Assembly (NCBI RefSeq): GCF_000720635.1
Contig: NZ_JOCF01000068.1
Span: 1 to 52,520, forward strand
Source of the DNA: Streptomyces sp. NRRL WC-3742
GTDB lineage: Bacteria > Actinomycetota > Actinomycetes > Streptomycetales > Streptomycetaceae
DNA length: 52,520 bases
Direction of reading: 5' to 3'
Shown: in pieces, positions 9,384 to 18,125 of the stretch
Position numbering within the stretch: position 1 is the stretch's first letter
Layout of the letters: each line of letters starts with the position of its first letter
Made by a program: the position numbers and the translations under genes
The notes under the pieces: model-generated
What the model was told of the DNA's origin: nothing
The model's database searches: none
What the model saw: only the letters and a program-made list of their open reading frames with translations

Positions 9384-9409
9384 GGCCCGCCCCGGGTGCG
9401 GGGCGGGCC
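9384..9409 (+). terminator. Terminator hairpin after GH65 gene
   Basis: A perfect 11-bp stem (GGCCCGCCCCG / CGGGGCGGGCC) with a GGTG loop lies between the GH65 stop and the poxB ribosome site. It ends the two-gene sugar operon. Confidence 0.7.
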
Positions 9410-9468
9410 GGGGCGCCGGAGGGTGGTCACGTCCTGTGGCAACCGGCGCCAGGTGAAGGAGAACTCCC

Positions 9469-11202
9469 GTGGCGAGCGTGGCCGAACAGATGGTGGAGGT
9501 CCTCCGGCAGGCCGGGGTGGAGCGGGTCTACGGCGTGGTCGGCGACAGCCTCAACCCGGTCGTCGACGCGATCCGCCGCGCCGAGGGCATCAGCTGGGTG
9601 CATGTGCGCAACGAGGAGGCGGGCGCCTTCGCGGCCGCTGCCGAGGCTGAGCTGAGCGGGCGCCTGGCGGTGTGCGCCGGCTCCTGCGGTCCCGGCAACA
9701 CCCACCTGATCCAGGGCCTGTACGACGCCCAGCGCAGCGGCCTGCCCGTCCTCGCCCTCGCCTCGCACATCCCCTCCGGCCAGATCGGCACCGGCTTCTT
9801 CCAGGAGACCCACCCCGAGCGGGTGTTCACCGACTGCAGCTCCTGGTGCGAGATGCTCTCCGCCCCCGCCCAGCTGCCCCGGCTGCTGCGGGTCGCGATC
9901 CAGCACGCGCTGGGCTCGCACGGCGTCTCGGTGCTCGCCTTCCCCGGGGACGTCGCCGCGCTGCCCGCCGCCGGGCCGACGGGATCGAGCCACTTCCTGA
10001 CCGAGCAGGCGGTGGCCGCCCCGCCCTGGTCCCAGGTGCAGGAGCTGGCCCGGCTGCTGAACGGCGCCCGCAGGGTCGCCCTCTTCTGCGGCGCCGGGGT
10101 GCGCGGCGCCCACACCGAGGTGATGGAGCTGGCCCGGGTGCTGGGCGCGCCGGTCGGGCACTCGCTGCGCGGCAAGGAGTGGATCCAGTTCGACAACCCG
10201 TACGACGTCGGCATGAGCGGCCTGCTCGGCTACGGCGCCTGCCACGAGGCGCTGCACGAGGCCGACGTGCTGGTGATGCTCGGCACCGACTTCCCGTACG
10301 ACTCCTTCCTGCCGCAGGCCCGCACCGTCCAGGTCGACCACGACGCGACCAGGCTGGGCCGGCGCACGGCCCTGGAGCTGGCCGTGCACGGGGACGTGGC
10401 GGCCACCCTGCGGGCCGTCCTGCCGCTGCTGGACGAGCAGAAGGACCGCTCCTTCCTGGACGGCATGCTGCGCAAGCACTGCAGGGCGCTGGAGGACGTC
10501 GTCGGCGCGTACACCAAGGGCATCGACAAGCACCTGCCGATCCACCCCGAGTACGTCGCCTCGGTGCTGGACGAGGTCGCGGCCGAGGACGCGGTGTTCA
10601 CCGTCGACACCGGCATGAACAACGTCTGGGCCGCCCGCTACCTGACGCCCAACGGCCGCCGCCGGGTGATCGGCTCCTTCCTCCACGGCTCGATGGCCAA
10701 CGCCCTCCCGCACGCCATCGGCGCCCAACTGGCCTGCCCGGGGCGGCAGGTGATCGCCATGGCGGGCGACGGCGGGATCGGCATGCTGCTCGGCGAACTG
10801 CTCACCGTGGTGAAGTACCGGCTGCCGGTGAAGACGGTGGTGTTCAACAACGGCGCGCTCGGCATGATCAAGCTGGAGATGCTGGTCTCCGGCTACCCGG
10901 AGTCCGAGATCGACAACGGGGACGTGGACTACGCGGGCATCGCCCGGGCGATGGGCATCCCGGCCAAGCGGGTCACCGAGCCCGCCCGGGTGCGGGAGGT
11001 GCTGGCGGAGGCCCTGGAGCGGCCGGGGCCCGCGCTGGTGGACGTGGTGACCGACCCCAACGCGCTCTCCATCCCGCCGAGGATCACCGCCGCCCAGCTC
11101 AAGGGCTTCGCGCTGGCGGCGGGCAGGACGGTGCTCTCCGGAGGGGTCGGGCGGATGGTCGACCTGGCGCGCAGCAACCTGCGCAACATCCCGAGGCCGT
11201 AG
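9469..11202 (+). CDS. poxB: Pyruvate dehydrogenase (quinone) / pyruvate oxidase-like ThDP enzyme
   Basis: A 577-residue enzyme with a GTG start behind GAAGGAGAA. It has the three ThDP-enzyme domains. The N-terminal PYR domain holds the activating glutamate in VRNEEAGAFAAAA. A central domain follows. The C-terminal PP domain carries the cofactor motif starting MAGDGGIGM and ending in FNNGALGMIK. Domain order, length and sequence flavour fit PoxB, which oxidatively decarboxylates pyruvate to acetate and CO2 and passes electrons to membrane quinone through FAD. A related acetolactate-synthase-like role is less likely. It stands alone between two hairpin-bounded intervals. Confidence 0.87.
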   Translation: MASVAEQMVEVLRQAGVERVYGVVGDSLNPVVDAIRRAEGISWVHVRNEEAGAFAAAAEAELSGRLAVCAGSCGPGNTHLIQGLYDAQRSGLPVLALASHIPSGQIGTGFFQETHPERVFTDCSSWCEMLSAPAQLPRLLRVAIQHALGSHGVSVLAFPGDVAALPAAGPTGSSHFLTEQAVAAPPWSQVQELARLLNGARRVALFCGAGVRGAHTEVMELARVLGAPVGHSLRGKEWIQFDNPYDVGMSGLLGYGACHEALHEADVLVMLGTDFPYDSFLPQARTVQVDHDATRLGRRTALELAVHGDVAATLRAVLPLLDEQKDRSFLDGMLRKHCRALEDVVGAYTKGIDKHLPIHPEYVASVLDEVAAEDAVFTVDTGMNNVWAARYLTPNGRRRVIGSFLHGSMANALPHAIGAQLACPGRQVIAMAGDGGIGMLLGELLTVVKYRLPVKTVVFNNGALGMIKLEMLVSGYPESEIDNGDVDYAGIARAMGIPAKRVTEPARVREVLAEALERPGPALVDVVTDPNALSIPPRITAAQLKGFALAAGRTVLSGGVGRMVDLARSNLRNIPRP

Positions 11203-11224
11203 AGAAGCCCGGTTCCCGCCCGGT

Positions 11225-11259
11225 TTGCCCCTGAGGCAATTTTCTTGCCTGCCAGGCAG
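11225..11259 (+). promoter_or_regulatory. Twin operator of the XRE-cupin regulator
   Basis: Two inverted repeats of the form TTGCC-N5-GGCAA lie exactly 20 bp apart: TTGCCCCTGAGGCAA (11225-11239, perfect) and TTGCCTGCCAGGCAG (11245-11259, one mismatch). They sit 20-55 nt upstream of the regulator's ATG. Two turns of the helix between centres places both sites on one DNA face, as expected for a dimer-pair autorepressor. The binding protein is inferred from position. Confidence 0.7.
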
Positions 11260-11279
11260 GACGGGTGTCCACTGGTCAC

Positions 11280-11906
11280 ATGACCACCAGCCCCACCGGC
11301 GCAGACGGCCCGAACGACGACCAGGAGGTCGCCGGCCTCGCGGCCCGGCTGCGCGAGCACCGGCTCGGCAGCCGCCTGACCCTGGAGGTCGCGGCGGCCC
11401 GGGTCGGGCTCTCCCCAGCCTATCTGTCCCGGCTGGAGACCGGACGGCGCCAGCCCTCCCTGCCCGTCCTGCTGGGCCTGGCGCGCGCCTACGGCACCTC
11501 CGTCTCCGGGCTGCTCGGCGAGACCGTGGCCGAGCCGGACCCGATCGTGCGCGGCGGCGCCGTCGAACCCGGCCGCGCGGGCGGCTGGGGCTACCGCAGG
11601 GCCGGCGCCCCCGGGCGGGCCATGCAGGCGCTCCACGTGCACGTGCCGCCGGGCGTCCAGGACGCGGTGGTCCGGGTGCACCCCGGCGAGGAGTGGCTGT
11701 ACGTCCTGCGGGGGGCGCTGCGCGTGACCCTCGGCGAGCGCGTCCACCACCTCGGCCCGGGCGACTCCGCCCACTACGACTCGCTCACGCCGCACTGCCT
11801 CGCCGCCGAGTCGGAGGACGGCGTCGAGCTGCTCTTCATCCACACCCTGCTGCAGAGCCCCGGCGGTGAGCTCTGCCTGGGCGGCGGGCCCTCCGCCGGC
11901 CACTGA
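11280..11906 (+). CDS. XRE-family regulator with C-terminal cupin sensor
   Basis: A 208-residue protein. A Cro/CI-type HTH (LRLTLEVAAARVGLSPAYLSRLETGRRQPSLP in parts, about residues 32-65) is followed by a cupin barrel (HVHVPPGVQDAVVRVHPGEEWLYVLRGALRV and on). Such proteins sense a small ligand in the cupin and repress nearby genes. The ATG at 11280 is preferred over GTG 11265, though both lie just after the twin operator and neither has a strong ribosome site. It is followed by the DUF6126 membrane peptide gene, a pairing I recognise from streptomycetes, suggesting a regulator-membrane-protein unit. Confidence 0.85.
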   Translation: MTTSPTGADGPNDDQEVAGLAARLREHRLGSRLTLEVAAARVGLSPAYLSRLETGRRQPSLPVLLGLARAYGTSVSGLLGETVAEPDPIVRGGAVEPGRAGGWGYRRAGAPGRAMQALHVHVPPGVQDAVVRVHPGEEWLYVLRGALRVTLGERVHHLGPGDSAHYDSLTPHCLAAESEDGVELLFIHTLLQSPGGELCLGGGPSAGH

Positions 11907-11944
11907 AACCGACGCACCGTCGGAACCCCTCGGAGGAGATCACG

Positions 11945-12127
11945 ATGGCCGATCCCACCACCACCCATGCCCTCAACCCCGACACCCCCGCCGGTCCGAA
12001 GACCATGGACGCCGGCAAGTGGGCCAACAAGCGCGTCTACCTCCGCCTGGTGATCTACACCGCGGGCATCCACGTCTTCGCCGGCTTCATCATGCTGCTG
12101 TTCGAACTGGGCAGCCGCAACCGGTAG
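11945..12127 (+). CDS. DUF6126-type small membrane protein
   Basis: A 60-residue protein with a strong ribosome site (CGGAGGAG) and ATG. The first 25 residues are hydrophilic. KWANKRVYLRLVIYTAGIHV leads into a single membrane helix (about 34-55) and a short basic tail. It matches the small DUF6126 proteins that follow XRE-cupin regulators in streptomycetes, 38 nt downstream of one here, so they are probably one operon. Function is unknown. Its stop codon is 1 nt from the end of the convergent MocR gene. Confidence 0.8.
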   Translation: MADPTTTHALNPDTPAGPKTMDAGKWANKRVYLRLVIYTAGIHVFAGFIMLLFELGSRNR

Positions 12128-12128
12128 T

Positions 12129-13568
12129 TCACGCGCCCCGGGTCGACCGGAGTAGCTCGCAGAGCGCCCCCAGGGCCGCCGGGAAGGCGTGCTCCGGCGG
12201 GGTCGCGTACCCGATCACCAGGCCCGGCTCCGGGTCCGGCTCCCCGCCGGCCTCGGCCCGGTGCCAGTCGAGGCCCGAGAGCCCCAGCCCCGCCGCCTCG
12301 GCGCGGGCCGTCAGCTCGGCCTCCGTCACCGAGTCGGCGGGCAGCCGGATCACCACGTGCAGACCGGCGGCGATCCCGGTCACCCGTACGTGCGGGGCGT
12401 GCTCGGCCAGCGCCGCGACCAGCCGGTCGCGGCGCCGCCGGTAGTGCAGCCGGCAGCGCCGCACGTGCCGGTCGTACGTCCCGGAGGTGATCAGCTCGGC
12501 CAGTGTCAGCTGGTCCAGCACCGGGGACATCGTGTCCGCCCGCGTCTTCAACCGGGCCACCGGTTCCACCAGTTCGTCCGGCAGCGCCAGCCAGGCCAGC
12601 CGCAGGCCCGGCGCCAGGCTCTTGGCGGCCGTGCCCGCGTACACCACCCGCGCCGGGTCGAGGGCCTGCATCGCGCCCAGCGGCTGGCGGTCGAAGCGGA
12701 ACTCGCCGTCGTAGTCGTCCTCGACGATGTACCCGTTCCGTGCGCGCGCCCACCCCACCGCCGCCGCCCGGCGCTCGGCGGACAGGGCGGCACCGGTCGG
12801 GTACTGGTGCGCCGGGGTGAGCAGCACGGCGCCGTCGCCCTCGTGGAGGCCCTCCGTCCGGGCGCCGTCGCAGTCCAGCGGCAGCGGGCGCACGGCCAGC
12901 CCGGCCGCCCGGGCCGCGGCGTGCTGGGACTGCAGCCCGTACTCCTCCACCGCCAGCGTCCGGACGCCGCGCTCGCGCAGCGCGGCGCAGAGCAGGCCGA
13001 AGCCCTGGGAGACGCCGGTGCAGATCAGCAGGTGGTCCGGGTCGGTGCGCACGCCCCGGACGCGGGCCAGGTAGCGGGTGAGCGCCTCCCGCAGCTCGAT
13101 GCGGCCCATCGGGCTGCCGTAGCCGAACGCCTCGTGCGGGGCGGTGGCCAGCGCCCGGCGGGCGGCGGCGAGCCAGGCGGTGCGGGGGAACGTGGACAGG
13201 TCCGGGCTGCCGGACATCAGGTCGTGCCGCACGCTGCGCCGCTGCGCTCCCGGCCGGACGGCGGAGTGCCTGACCTCCTCGCAGTGCACGGAGCGCTCCG
13301 TGACGATGGTGCCCGACCCCTGCCGCGAGCTCAGCCACCCCTCGGCGGTCAACTGCCCGTACGCCTCCACCACGGTGTTCCTGGCGATCCCCAGGTCCTC
13401 CCCCAGGGCCCGCGAGGACGGCAGCCGTGTCCCGGGCGCCAACCGCCCGTCCTGCACCGCCTCACGCAGCGCGTCCTCCAGCGCCGCCCTCAACCCCACC
13501 CCACCGGCCCGCCGCTCGGTGAGGTCCAGATGCAGATCGCCGCCGAAACTGGTCCAAGTCCCGCTCAC
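12129..13568 (-). CDS. MocR/PdxR-type GntR regulator with aminotransferase-like domain
   Basis: A 479-residue protein. The N-terminal GntR winged HTH covers about residues 25-92 (LPSSRALGEDLGIARNTVVEAYGQL). A fold-type I aminotransferase domain follows, with HQYPTG (254-259), EDDYDGEF (283-290) and the PLP lysine Lys316 in GTAAKSLAPG. MocR regulators bind PLP and usually control pyridoxal, amino-acid or transport genes. No such target is adjacent: the gene converges on DUF6126 and is followed upstream by uppP on the same strand. Its regulon is therefore unclear from context. Confidence 0.9.
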   Translation of the reverse strand: MSGTWTSFGGDLHLDLTERRAGGVGLRAALEDALREAVQDGRLAPGTRLPSSRALGEDLGIARNTVVEAYGQLTAEGWLSSRQGSGTIVTERSVHCEEVRHSAVRPGAQRRSVRHDLMSGSPDLSTFPRTAWLAAARRALATAPHEAFGYGSPMGRIELREALTRYLARVRGVRTDPDHLLICTGVSQGFGLLCAALRERGVRTLAVEEYGLQSQHAAARAAGLAVRPLPLDCDGARTEGLHEGDGAVLLTPAHQYPTGAALSAERRAAAVGWARARNGYIVEDDYDGEFRFDRQPLGAMQALDPARVVYAGTAAKSLAPGLRLAWLALPDELVEPVARLKTRADTMSPVLDQLTLAELITSGTYDRHVRRCRLHYRRRRDRLVAALAEHAPHVRVTGIAAGLHVVIRLPADSVTEAELTARAEAAGLGLSGLDWHRAEAGGEPDPEPGLVIGYATPPEHAFPAALGALCELLRSTRGA

Positions 13569-13590
13569 GCTCCCATTCTCCCCGACGACG

Positions 13591-13628
13591 CGGCAGCGCC
13601 CGGGCCGTCGGCGGGCCGGGCGCTGCCG
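13591..13628 (-). terminator. Terminator hairpin downstream of uppP
   Basis: A perfect 13-bp stem (CGGCAGCGCCCGG / CCGGGCGCTGCCG) lies 10 nt past the uppP stop, in the short gap before the MocR start. Confidence 0.7.
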
Positions 13629-13637
13629 GGGGTGGGG

Positions 13638-14555
13638 TCAGACGGAGAGGTAGATCGCGCTGCCGAGGCCGGCGAGGAAGCAGTAGACGGCGAAGGGGGT
13701 GAGGCTGCGGGTCTCGAAGTACTTGGTGAGAAAGCGGACGGAGATGTAGCCGGCGACGAAGGCGGCGACGCTGCCGGCGGCGACGGGGCCGAGGACGGAG
13801 GAGTTCTCGGGCTTGAAGAGTTCGGGGACCTTGAGGGCCGAGGCGGCCAGGATGACCGGGGTGGCGAGGAGGAAGGAGAAGCGGGCGGCGTCCTCGTGGT
13901 GGAGGCCGCGCAGGATGCCGGCGCTCATGGTGACGCCGGAGCGGGAGATGCCCGGGAAGAGGGCCAGGATCTGGGCGGCGCCGATCCAGGCGCCCTGGAC
14001 GAAGCTGAGCTTGGTCAGCCGGATGTCGGAGGCGATCGCCGGGTCCACCCCGGGCTCGTCGACGGGGGCCGCGTGGCCGGCCCGGCGGCGGCCGTTGCCG
14101 CCGCGCTTGAGGCGTTCGGCGCCGAGGAGGACCAGCCCGTTGAGGGCGAGGAAGACGGCGGCCGGGACGGGCTTGCCGAGGGCGTGGCGCAGGGCCTTCT
14201 CCAGGACGAGGCCCGCGACGCCGACCGGGATGGTGGAGATGATCAGCAGCCAGGTGAGCTTCTCGTCGCGGGTCTGGATCCGGCGGTGGCGGATCGAGGT
14301 GACGAGTCCGCTGACCACCCGCACCCAGTCCCGCCGGAAGAACACCACCAGCGCGAGCGCGGTGGCCAGGTGGAGGGCGACCAGGGCGGCCAGGTAGGAG
14401 GAGCCCTCGGCCGTCATGTCCAGGTCCTGCCCCAGCTTCCCGCCCACCAGGGCGGGGAGCAGGATGCTGTGGCCCAGGCTGGAGACCGGGAAGAGTTCCG
14501 TCACGCCCTGCAGCAGGCCGACGCCTATCGCTTCCGGGTAGGTCAGGGTGGACAT
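13638..14555 (-). CDS. uppP: Undecaprenyl-diphosphatase UppP/BacA
   Basis: A 305-residue polytopic membrane enzyme that dephosphorylates undecaprenyl pyrophosphate to recycle the lipid carrier of cell-wall synthesis. The two family signatures are clear: QGVTELFPVSSLGHS at residues 16-30, with catalytic Glu20 and the PVSS segment, and PGISRSGVTM in the second half. About eight hydrophobic segments follow the BacA pattern. A charged insertion, RLKRGGNGRRRAGHAAPVDE, between helices is longer than usual. The frame starts at an ATG (MSTLTYPE). Gene length is typical once the insertion is allowed for. Confidence 0.93.
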   Translation of the reverse strand: MSTLTYPEAIGVGLLQGVTELFPVSSLGHSILLPALVGGKLGQDLDMTAEGSSYLAALVALHLATALALVVFFRRDWVRVVSGLVTSIRHRRIQTRDEKLTWLLIISTIPVGVAGLVLEKALRHALGKPVPAAVFLALNGLVLLGAERLKRGGNGRRRAGHAAPVDEPGVDPAIASDIRLTKLSFVQGAWIGAAQILALFPGISRSGVTMSAGILRGLHHEDAARFSFLLATPVILAASALKVPELFKPENSSVLGPVAAGSVAAFVAGYISVRFLTKYFETRSLTPFAVYCFLAGLGSAIYLSV

Positions 14556-14614
14556 CTCACGCCTTCGCTCGGGAATCTGCGCCCGCCGAATCCGGGGGCC
14601 CCCGCGAAGCTACT

Positions 14615-14643
14615 ACGGACCTGTAGACGCTCGGCAGGTCCGT
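14615..14643. repeat. 9-bp inverted repeat between NRDE and uppP genes
   Basis: ACGGACCTG and CAGGTCCGT are perfect inverted arms 11 nt apart, in the 137-nt gap between the NRDE stop and the uppP start. It could terminate the NRDE transcript or be an operator for uppP. The sequence does not decide. Confidence 0.45.
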
Positions 14644-14692
14644 CGCCAGAAATTCATCGATCGTACGACCCCGCGACACCGGGGCCGAAGGG

Positions 14693-15478
14693 CTACCCCG
14701 GAGGCACGCGCTGCCAGGGGTCCCCGTTCGCCGTGACCGGCGCCGCCGCGAAGTCGTAGCGCAGCAGATCCGGCCCGAGTGCGAGCAGCGAGATCGAGGA
14801 GGAGCCCCAGATCCGCCCGTCCCCGAAGTCCCGCCGCTGTATCAGCGCCGCGTCCTCGTCCAGCGCCAGCCCGTCGCCCGTCACGATCGGCAGCCAGGCG
14901 CCCCACGCCTCCTGCGCCGGCCCGCCGGGGCCGGGCTGCGGCCGCGCGGCGGCGGTGAGCCGGGCCCGGAAGTGCTCGGCGCGGGCGGCCATCAGGGCGC
15001 GCACCCGCTCGGAGGTGGTCCGGTTGGCGGCCCGCCCCTCCAGGCCGTCGTTGAGCACCACGCTGAGCCCGACGGGCAGTTCGCGCTCCTCCGCCCGCCC
15101 GGAGCCGCCCCAGCTGGTGACGCGGGCGCCGTCCGGCCGGACGACCACGAGGTGGAACGGGTCGTACGGGGCGAGGTCGAGGTGCCCGATCCCGCCGCGC
15201 TCGACGGCGGTGAGCGGCAGTTCGCCCCGGGAGAGCCGGGCCTCGGCGGGGGCGAGCGGCCCGAAGCCGTTGAGCAGGCACGCGGCGGTGCGGGTGGCGG
15301 GGTCGACGGCCAGCCAGGTGCCGCCGGCAGCGAGGTCCAGCCCGCCGACCAGCCCGGGCCGTCCGGGCCAGTGCGGGCCGGGCGGCTGCCAGGCGCGCCC
15401 GAGGTACTCGTCCCGGACGGAGAGCAGCAGCACCGGCGCCGCGGACTCCGGTTCTATGCTCACGAACGCCGTACACAC
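14693..15478 (-). CDS. NRDE (TANGO2-like) family protein
   Basis: A 261-residue protein. The GTG at 15478 was chosen because it gives the family's N-terminus, (M)CTAFVS, placing a cysteine at position 2 where an N-terminal nucleophile would be exposed after Met removal. NAANRDE is replaced here by SVRDEYLGRAW. The middle has GTWLAVDPATRT and a TSWGG segment, and the C-terminus has RDFGDGRIWGSSSISLLAL, the usual closing signature. A Ser/Cys-like Ntn-hydrolase fold is inferred; the biological substrate of these proteins is unsettled (heme trafficking has been proposed for TANGO2). An AAAGGG ribosome site supports the start. Confidence 0.82.
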   Translation of the reverse strand: MCTAFVSIEPESAAPVLLLSVRDEYLGRAWQPPGPHWPGRPGLVGGLDLAAGGTWLAVDPATRTAACLLNGFGPLAPAEARLSRGELPLTAVERGGIGHLDLAPYDPFHLVVVRPDGARVTSWGGSGRAEERELPVGLSVVLNDGLEGRAANRTTSERVRALMAARAEHFRARLTAAARPQPGPGGPAQEAWGAWLPIVTGDGLALDEDAALIQRRDFGDGRIWGSSSISLLALGPDLLRYDFAAAPVTANGDPWQRVPPG

Positions 15479-15641
15479 GACCCTTTGGCCCCCTCGGTCT
15501 CGCCCTCCCCGCCCTCCCCGCGATCCTCGCACGGACGTTCCCGCACCGGAAGGGCGGCGAAGTGGCCCGGGAGAGGCGAAGTGGCCCAGGAAAACCGCCG
15601 CCGAATGCACCAGAACTCCGGGCCGCCCGCTTCCTAGGCTG

Positions 15642-16490
15642 ATGACCATGACGACCGAGCAGAGCACCCCGCAGAGCCAGCAGACCCAGCAGCAGAAGGC
15701 CCGCCTGCTCCGCGAGCTGCACCGCCCCGGCGACCCGCTGGTCCTGGCGAACGTCTGGGACGCGGCGAGCGCCCGCCTGGTGGTCGCCGCGGGCGCCCGG
15801 GCGGTGGCCACGGCCAGCGCCAGCGTCTCCTGGTCGCTCGGCAGCCCGGACGGCGGCGGCGCCGACCGCGACCAGGTGCTGGCCCGCACCGCCCAGGTGG
15901 TCCGCTCGGTGGCCCTGCCCGTCACCGCGGACATCGAGAGCGGCTACGCCGACACCCCCGCCGGGGTCGGCGAGACCGTCACCACGCTGCTGGCCACCGG
16001 CGCCGTCGGCCTCAACCTGGAGGACGCCGCCTACACGCCCGAGCAGGCCGCCGAGCGCATCGCGGCGGCCCGGGCGGCGGCCGACGCGGCAGGCGTCCCG
16101 GCGTACGTCAACGGGCGCACCGACGTGTTCCTGCGCGGGATCGGCGCCCCCGAGGGCCGCCTGGAGGAGACGGTGCGCCGCCTGCGGGCGTACGTCGAGG
16201 CGGGCGCGGACGGCGTGTTCGTCCCCGGCGTCTCCGACCCGGCGACCATCGCCGCCCTGGTGGAGGCCGTGCCCGTCCCGCTGAACGTGCTGGCCGGCCC
16301 GGGCTTCCCGTCCGTGGCGGAGCTGGCGAAGCTCGGCGTCGCCCGGATCAGCCTCGGCCCGGGCCTGGCCGAGGTCGCGTACGCGGCCGTGCGCCGCGCC
16401 GCCGAGGAGCTGTACGGCGAGGGCACGTACACCGCCCTGGAGGGCGGGCTCACCTACCCCGAACTGAACAGCCTGTCGCAGCAGCACTGA
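15642..16490 (+). CDS. Isocitrate lyase/PEP mutase family enzyme
   Basis: A 282-residue protein of the phosphonomutase/isocitrate-lyase superfamily. LANVWDAASARLVVAAGARAVATASAS read in parts forms the first barrel strands. DIESGY (metal-binding Asp/Glu), GLNLEDA and NGRTDVF follow the superfamily active-site order. Members of this 2-methylisocitrate-lyase-like subgroup cleave or rearrange C-C or C-P bonds of 2-hydroxy acids. No phosphonate or methylcitrate genes are adjacent, so the substrate is open. Two in-frame ATGs (15642, 15648) are possible starts. Confidence 0.85.
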   Translation: MTMTTEQSTPQSQQTQQQKARLLRELHRPGDPLVLANVWDAASARLVVAAGARAVATASASVSWSLGSPDGGGADRDQVLARTAQVVRSVALPVTADIESGYADTPAGVGETVTTLLATGAVGLNLEDAAYTPEQAAERIAAARAAADAAGVPAYVNGRTDVFLRGIGAPEGRLEETVRRLRAYVEAGADGVFVPGVSDPATIAALVEAVPVPLNVLAGPGFPSVAELAKLGVARISLGPGLAEVAYAAVRRAAEELYGEGTYTALEGGLTYPELNSLSQQH

Positions 16491-16503
16491 CGACGTGAGA
16501 CGT

Positions 16504-16538
16504 GGGCGGCCGGCCGTACGGGGGTCGGCAGGCCGCCC
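16504..16538. terminator. Bidirectional terminator between convergent genes
   Basis: An 8-bp outer stem (GGGCGGCC / GGCCGCCC) encloses further pairing (GCCG / CGGC). It lies between the PEP-mutase-like gene (plus) and the small secreted-protein gene (minus) and can serve both. Confidence 0.65.
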
Positions 16539-16548
16539 ATACCGGGTG

Positions 16549-16812
16549 TCAGCCGATCTGCCCGCTGAGGCCGGGGTGGCTCATCTGGTTGGTGCCGACG
16601 GCCTCCACCTCGTTGGCGGTGTTGCTGGCCACGGGGAGCTGGAGCTTGCCGACCGTCTGGAGGGCGAGGTCGGCGGGGGAGGCGTTCAGGCCGTCGGTGA
16701 GGCCGCCGGTGGCGTCCGGCGAGGAGGCGGTCTGACCGGCGGCGGAGGCGGCCGGGGCGGCGAGCGCGAGGCCCGCCATGGTGAGGGCGGCGAGGGTGGC
16801 GAGTTTCTTCAT
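16549..16812 (-). CDS. Small secreted protein of unknown function
   Basis: An 87-residue protein with a classic Sec signal peptide: MKKLATLAAL, a hydrophobic core, and PAASA before a likely cleavage near residue 25. The mature part, about 62 residues, is rich in Ser, Thr, Gly and Asn, has no cysteine, and has no domain I recognise. It is not a chaplin (no paired cysteines) or a rodlin by inspection. It is flanked by a bidirectional terminator and the P450 gene and is probably monocistronic. Confidence 0.75.
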   Translation of the reverse strand: MKKLATLAALTMAGLALAAPAASAAGQTASSPDATGGLTDGLNASPADLALQTVGKLQLPVASNTANEVEAVGTNQMSHPGLSGQIG

Positions 16813-16883
16813 GCCCTGCCGAACGACCCGGGCGGCCCTCAGGTAACCCCGAGGGCCCGACTCTCACCCCCGAAGAGTCGCCT

Positions 16884-18125
16884 TCAGGCCGTCACCCACA
16901 GGGTCCGCACGCCGTTGCTGACGAAGGACGGGAGCGGCTCGTTCGTCCGCCCCTCGGCGAGCGCCAGCGAGGGGTGGCGCCCGAACAGGTGCCGCAGCGC
17001 CGTCTCCGCCTCCAGCCGGGCCAGGCCCGAGCCGAGGCAGAAGTGCGGGCCGTGGCCCAGCGACAGGTGCCTGGACGTACGGGACAGGTCGAAGCGGTCC
17101 GCGTCCGGGTGGTGCCCGCCGTCGCGTCCGGCCGCCGCGTACGAGGCCAGCAGCGCCTCGCCGCGCCGGACGAGCACCCCGCCGACCTCGATGTCCTCCC
17201 TCGCGTAGCGCAGCGGGAACTGCCCGACGGGCGAGTCGTGGCGCAGGGTCTCCTCGACCGCCGCCGACCAGGGCCGCTCGCCCTCCAGCAGCAGCCGCAG
17301 CTGGTCGGGGTGGGTGAGCAGGGCGCGTACCGCGTTGGTGATGAGGTTGAGCGTGGTCTCGTGCCCGGCTATCAGCATCAGCAGCAGGGTGCCGACGAGT
17401 TCGGCCTCGCTGAGCCGCTGCTGGTCCTCGCTGTGGCCGGACTCCCGCGCGGCGATCAGCGCACTGGTCAGGTCGTCGCCCGGCTCGGCGCGCTTGGCGG
17501 CCACCACCGAGGCGAGCAGCGCGTTGAGGTCCCGCTGCGCGGCCACGGCCGCCTCGGGGGTGGCGGCGCTGGAGACCATCGTGTCGCAGAGGGCGTGCAG
17601 TTCGTCCTGCTGCTCCTCGGCGAAGCCGAGCAGTTCGCCGATCACCTGCATGGGCAGCGGGTAGGCGTAGCGCTCGCGCAGGTCGAACTCGCCCTCCAGC
17701 CCGGCGATCCCGTCCAGCAGCGCGAGCGCCCGCGCCTCGACGGCGGGCGCCAGCGCGGCGATCCGGCGCGGGGTGAACGCCTGGCTGACGAGCCCGCGCA
17801 GCCGCCGGTGGTCCTCGCCGTCCGCGGTGACCATGCCCGGGACGGCGACGAAGTTGAGCAGCGGCCAGCCCTGCGGCAGCCGGCCCTCCCGGAAGGTCGT
17901 CCACAGCTGGGCGTTCTTGCCGATCCGGGGGTCGGCGAGCACCGACTGGAGGGTGTCGTGATGCGTTACCGCCCAGACCACCACCCCGCCAGGGAGCTCC
18001 ACCAGGACCGCGGGCCCGGCTGCCCGGAGTCGGGCGTTCTCGCCGTGCTGGTCGCGTCCGAAGGGGTCGAGCCGGATCGGCTCGGCGTCGCGGGCGGCTG
18101 CGGAGCGGTCGGTGGCGGTGTCCAT
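16884..18125 (-). CDS. Cytochrome P450, CYP154-like, conservon-linked
   Basis: A 413-residue class I bacterial P450 with all landmarks intact: I-helix AGHETT (253-258), K-helix ExxR (Glu292-Arg295 in EETLRHDSP), and the heme-ligand loop LGHGPHFCLGSGLAR with Cys363. It is the last gene of the conservon operon. In Streptomyces coelicolor, several conservons end with a CYP157/CYP154 pair, and this gene has the CYP154 position and an intact ExxR. Substrates vary (steroids, small aromatics) and none can be assigned. The CYP157-like reading frame upstream overlaps its first 160 nt. Confidence 0.88.
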   Translation of the reverse strand: MDTATDRSAAARDAEPIRLDPFGRDQHGENARLRAAGPAVLVELPGGVVVWAVTHHDTLQSVLADPRIGKNAQLWTTFREGRLPQGWPLLNFVAVPGMVTADGEDHRRLRGLVSQAFTPRRIAALAPAVEARALALLDGIAGLEGEFDLRERYAYPLPMQVIGELLGFAEEQQDELHALCDTMVSSAATPEAAVAAQRDLNALLASVVAAKRAEPGDDLTSALIAARESGHSEDQQRLSEAELVGTLLLMLIAGHETTLNLITNAVRALLTHPDQLRLLLEGERPWSAAVEETLRHDSPVGQFPLRYAREDIEVGGVLVRRGEALLASYAAAGRDGGHHPDADRFDLSRTSRHLSLGHGPHFCLGSGLARLEAETALRHLFGRHPSLALAEGRTNEPLPSFVSNGVRTLWVTA

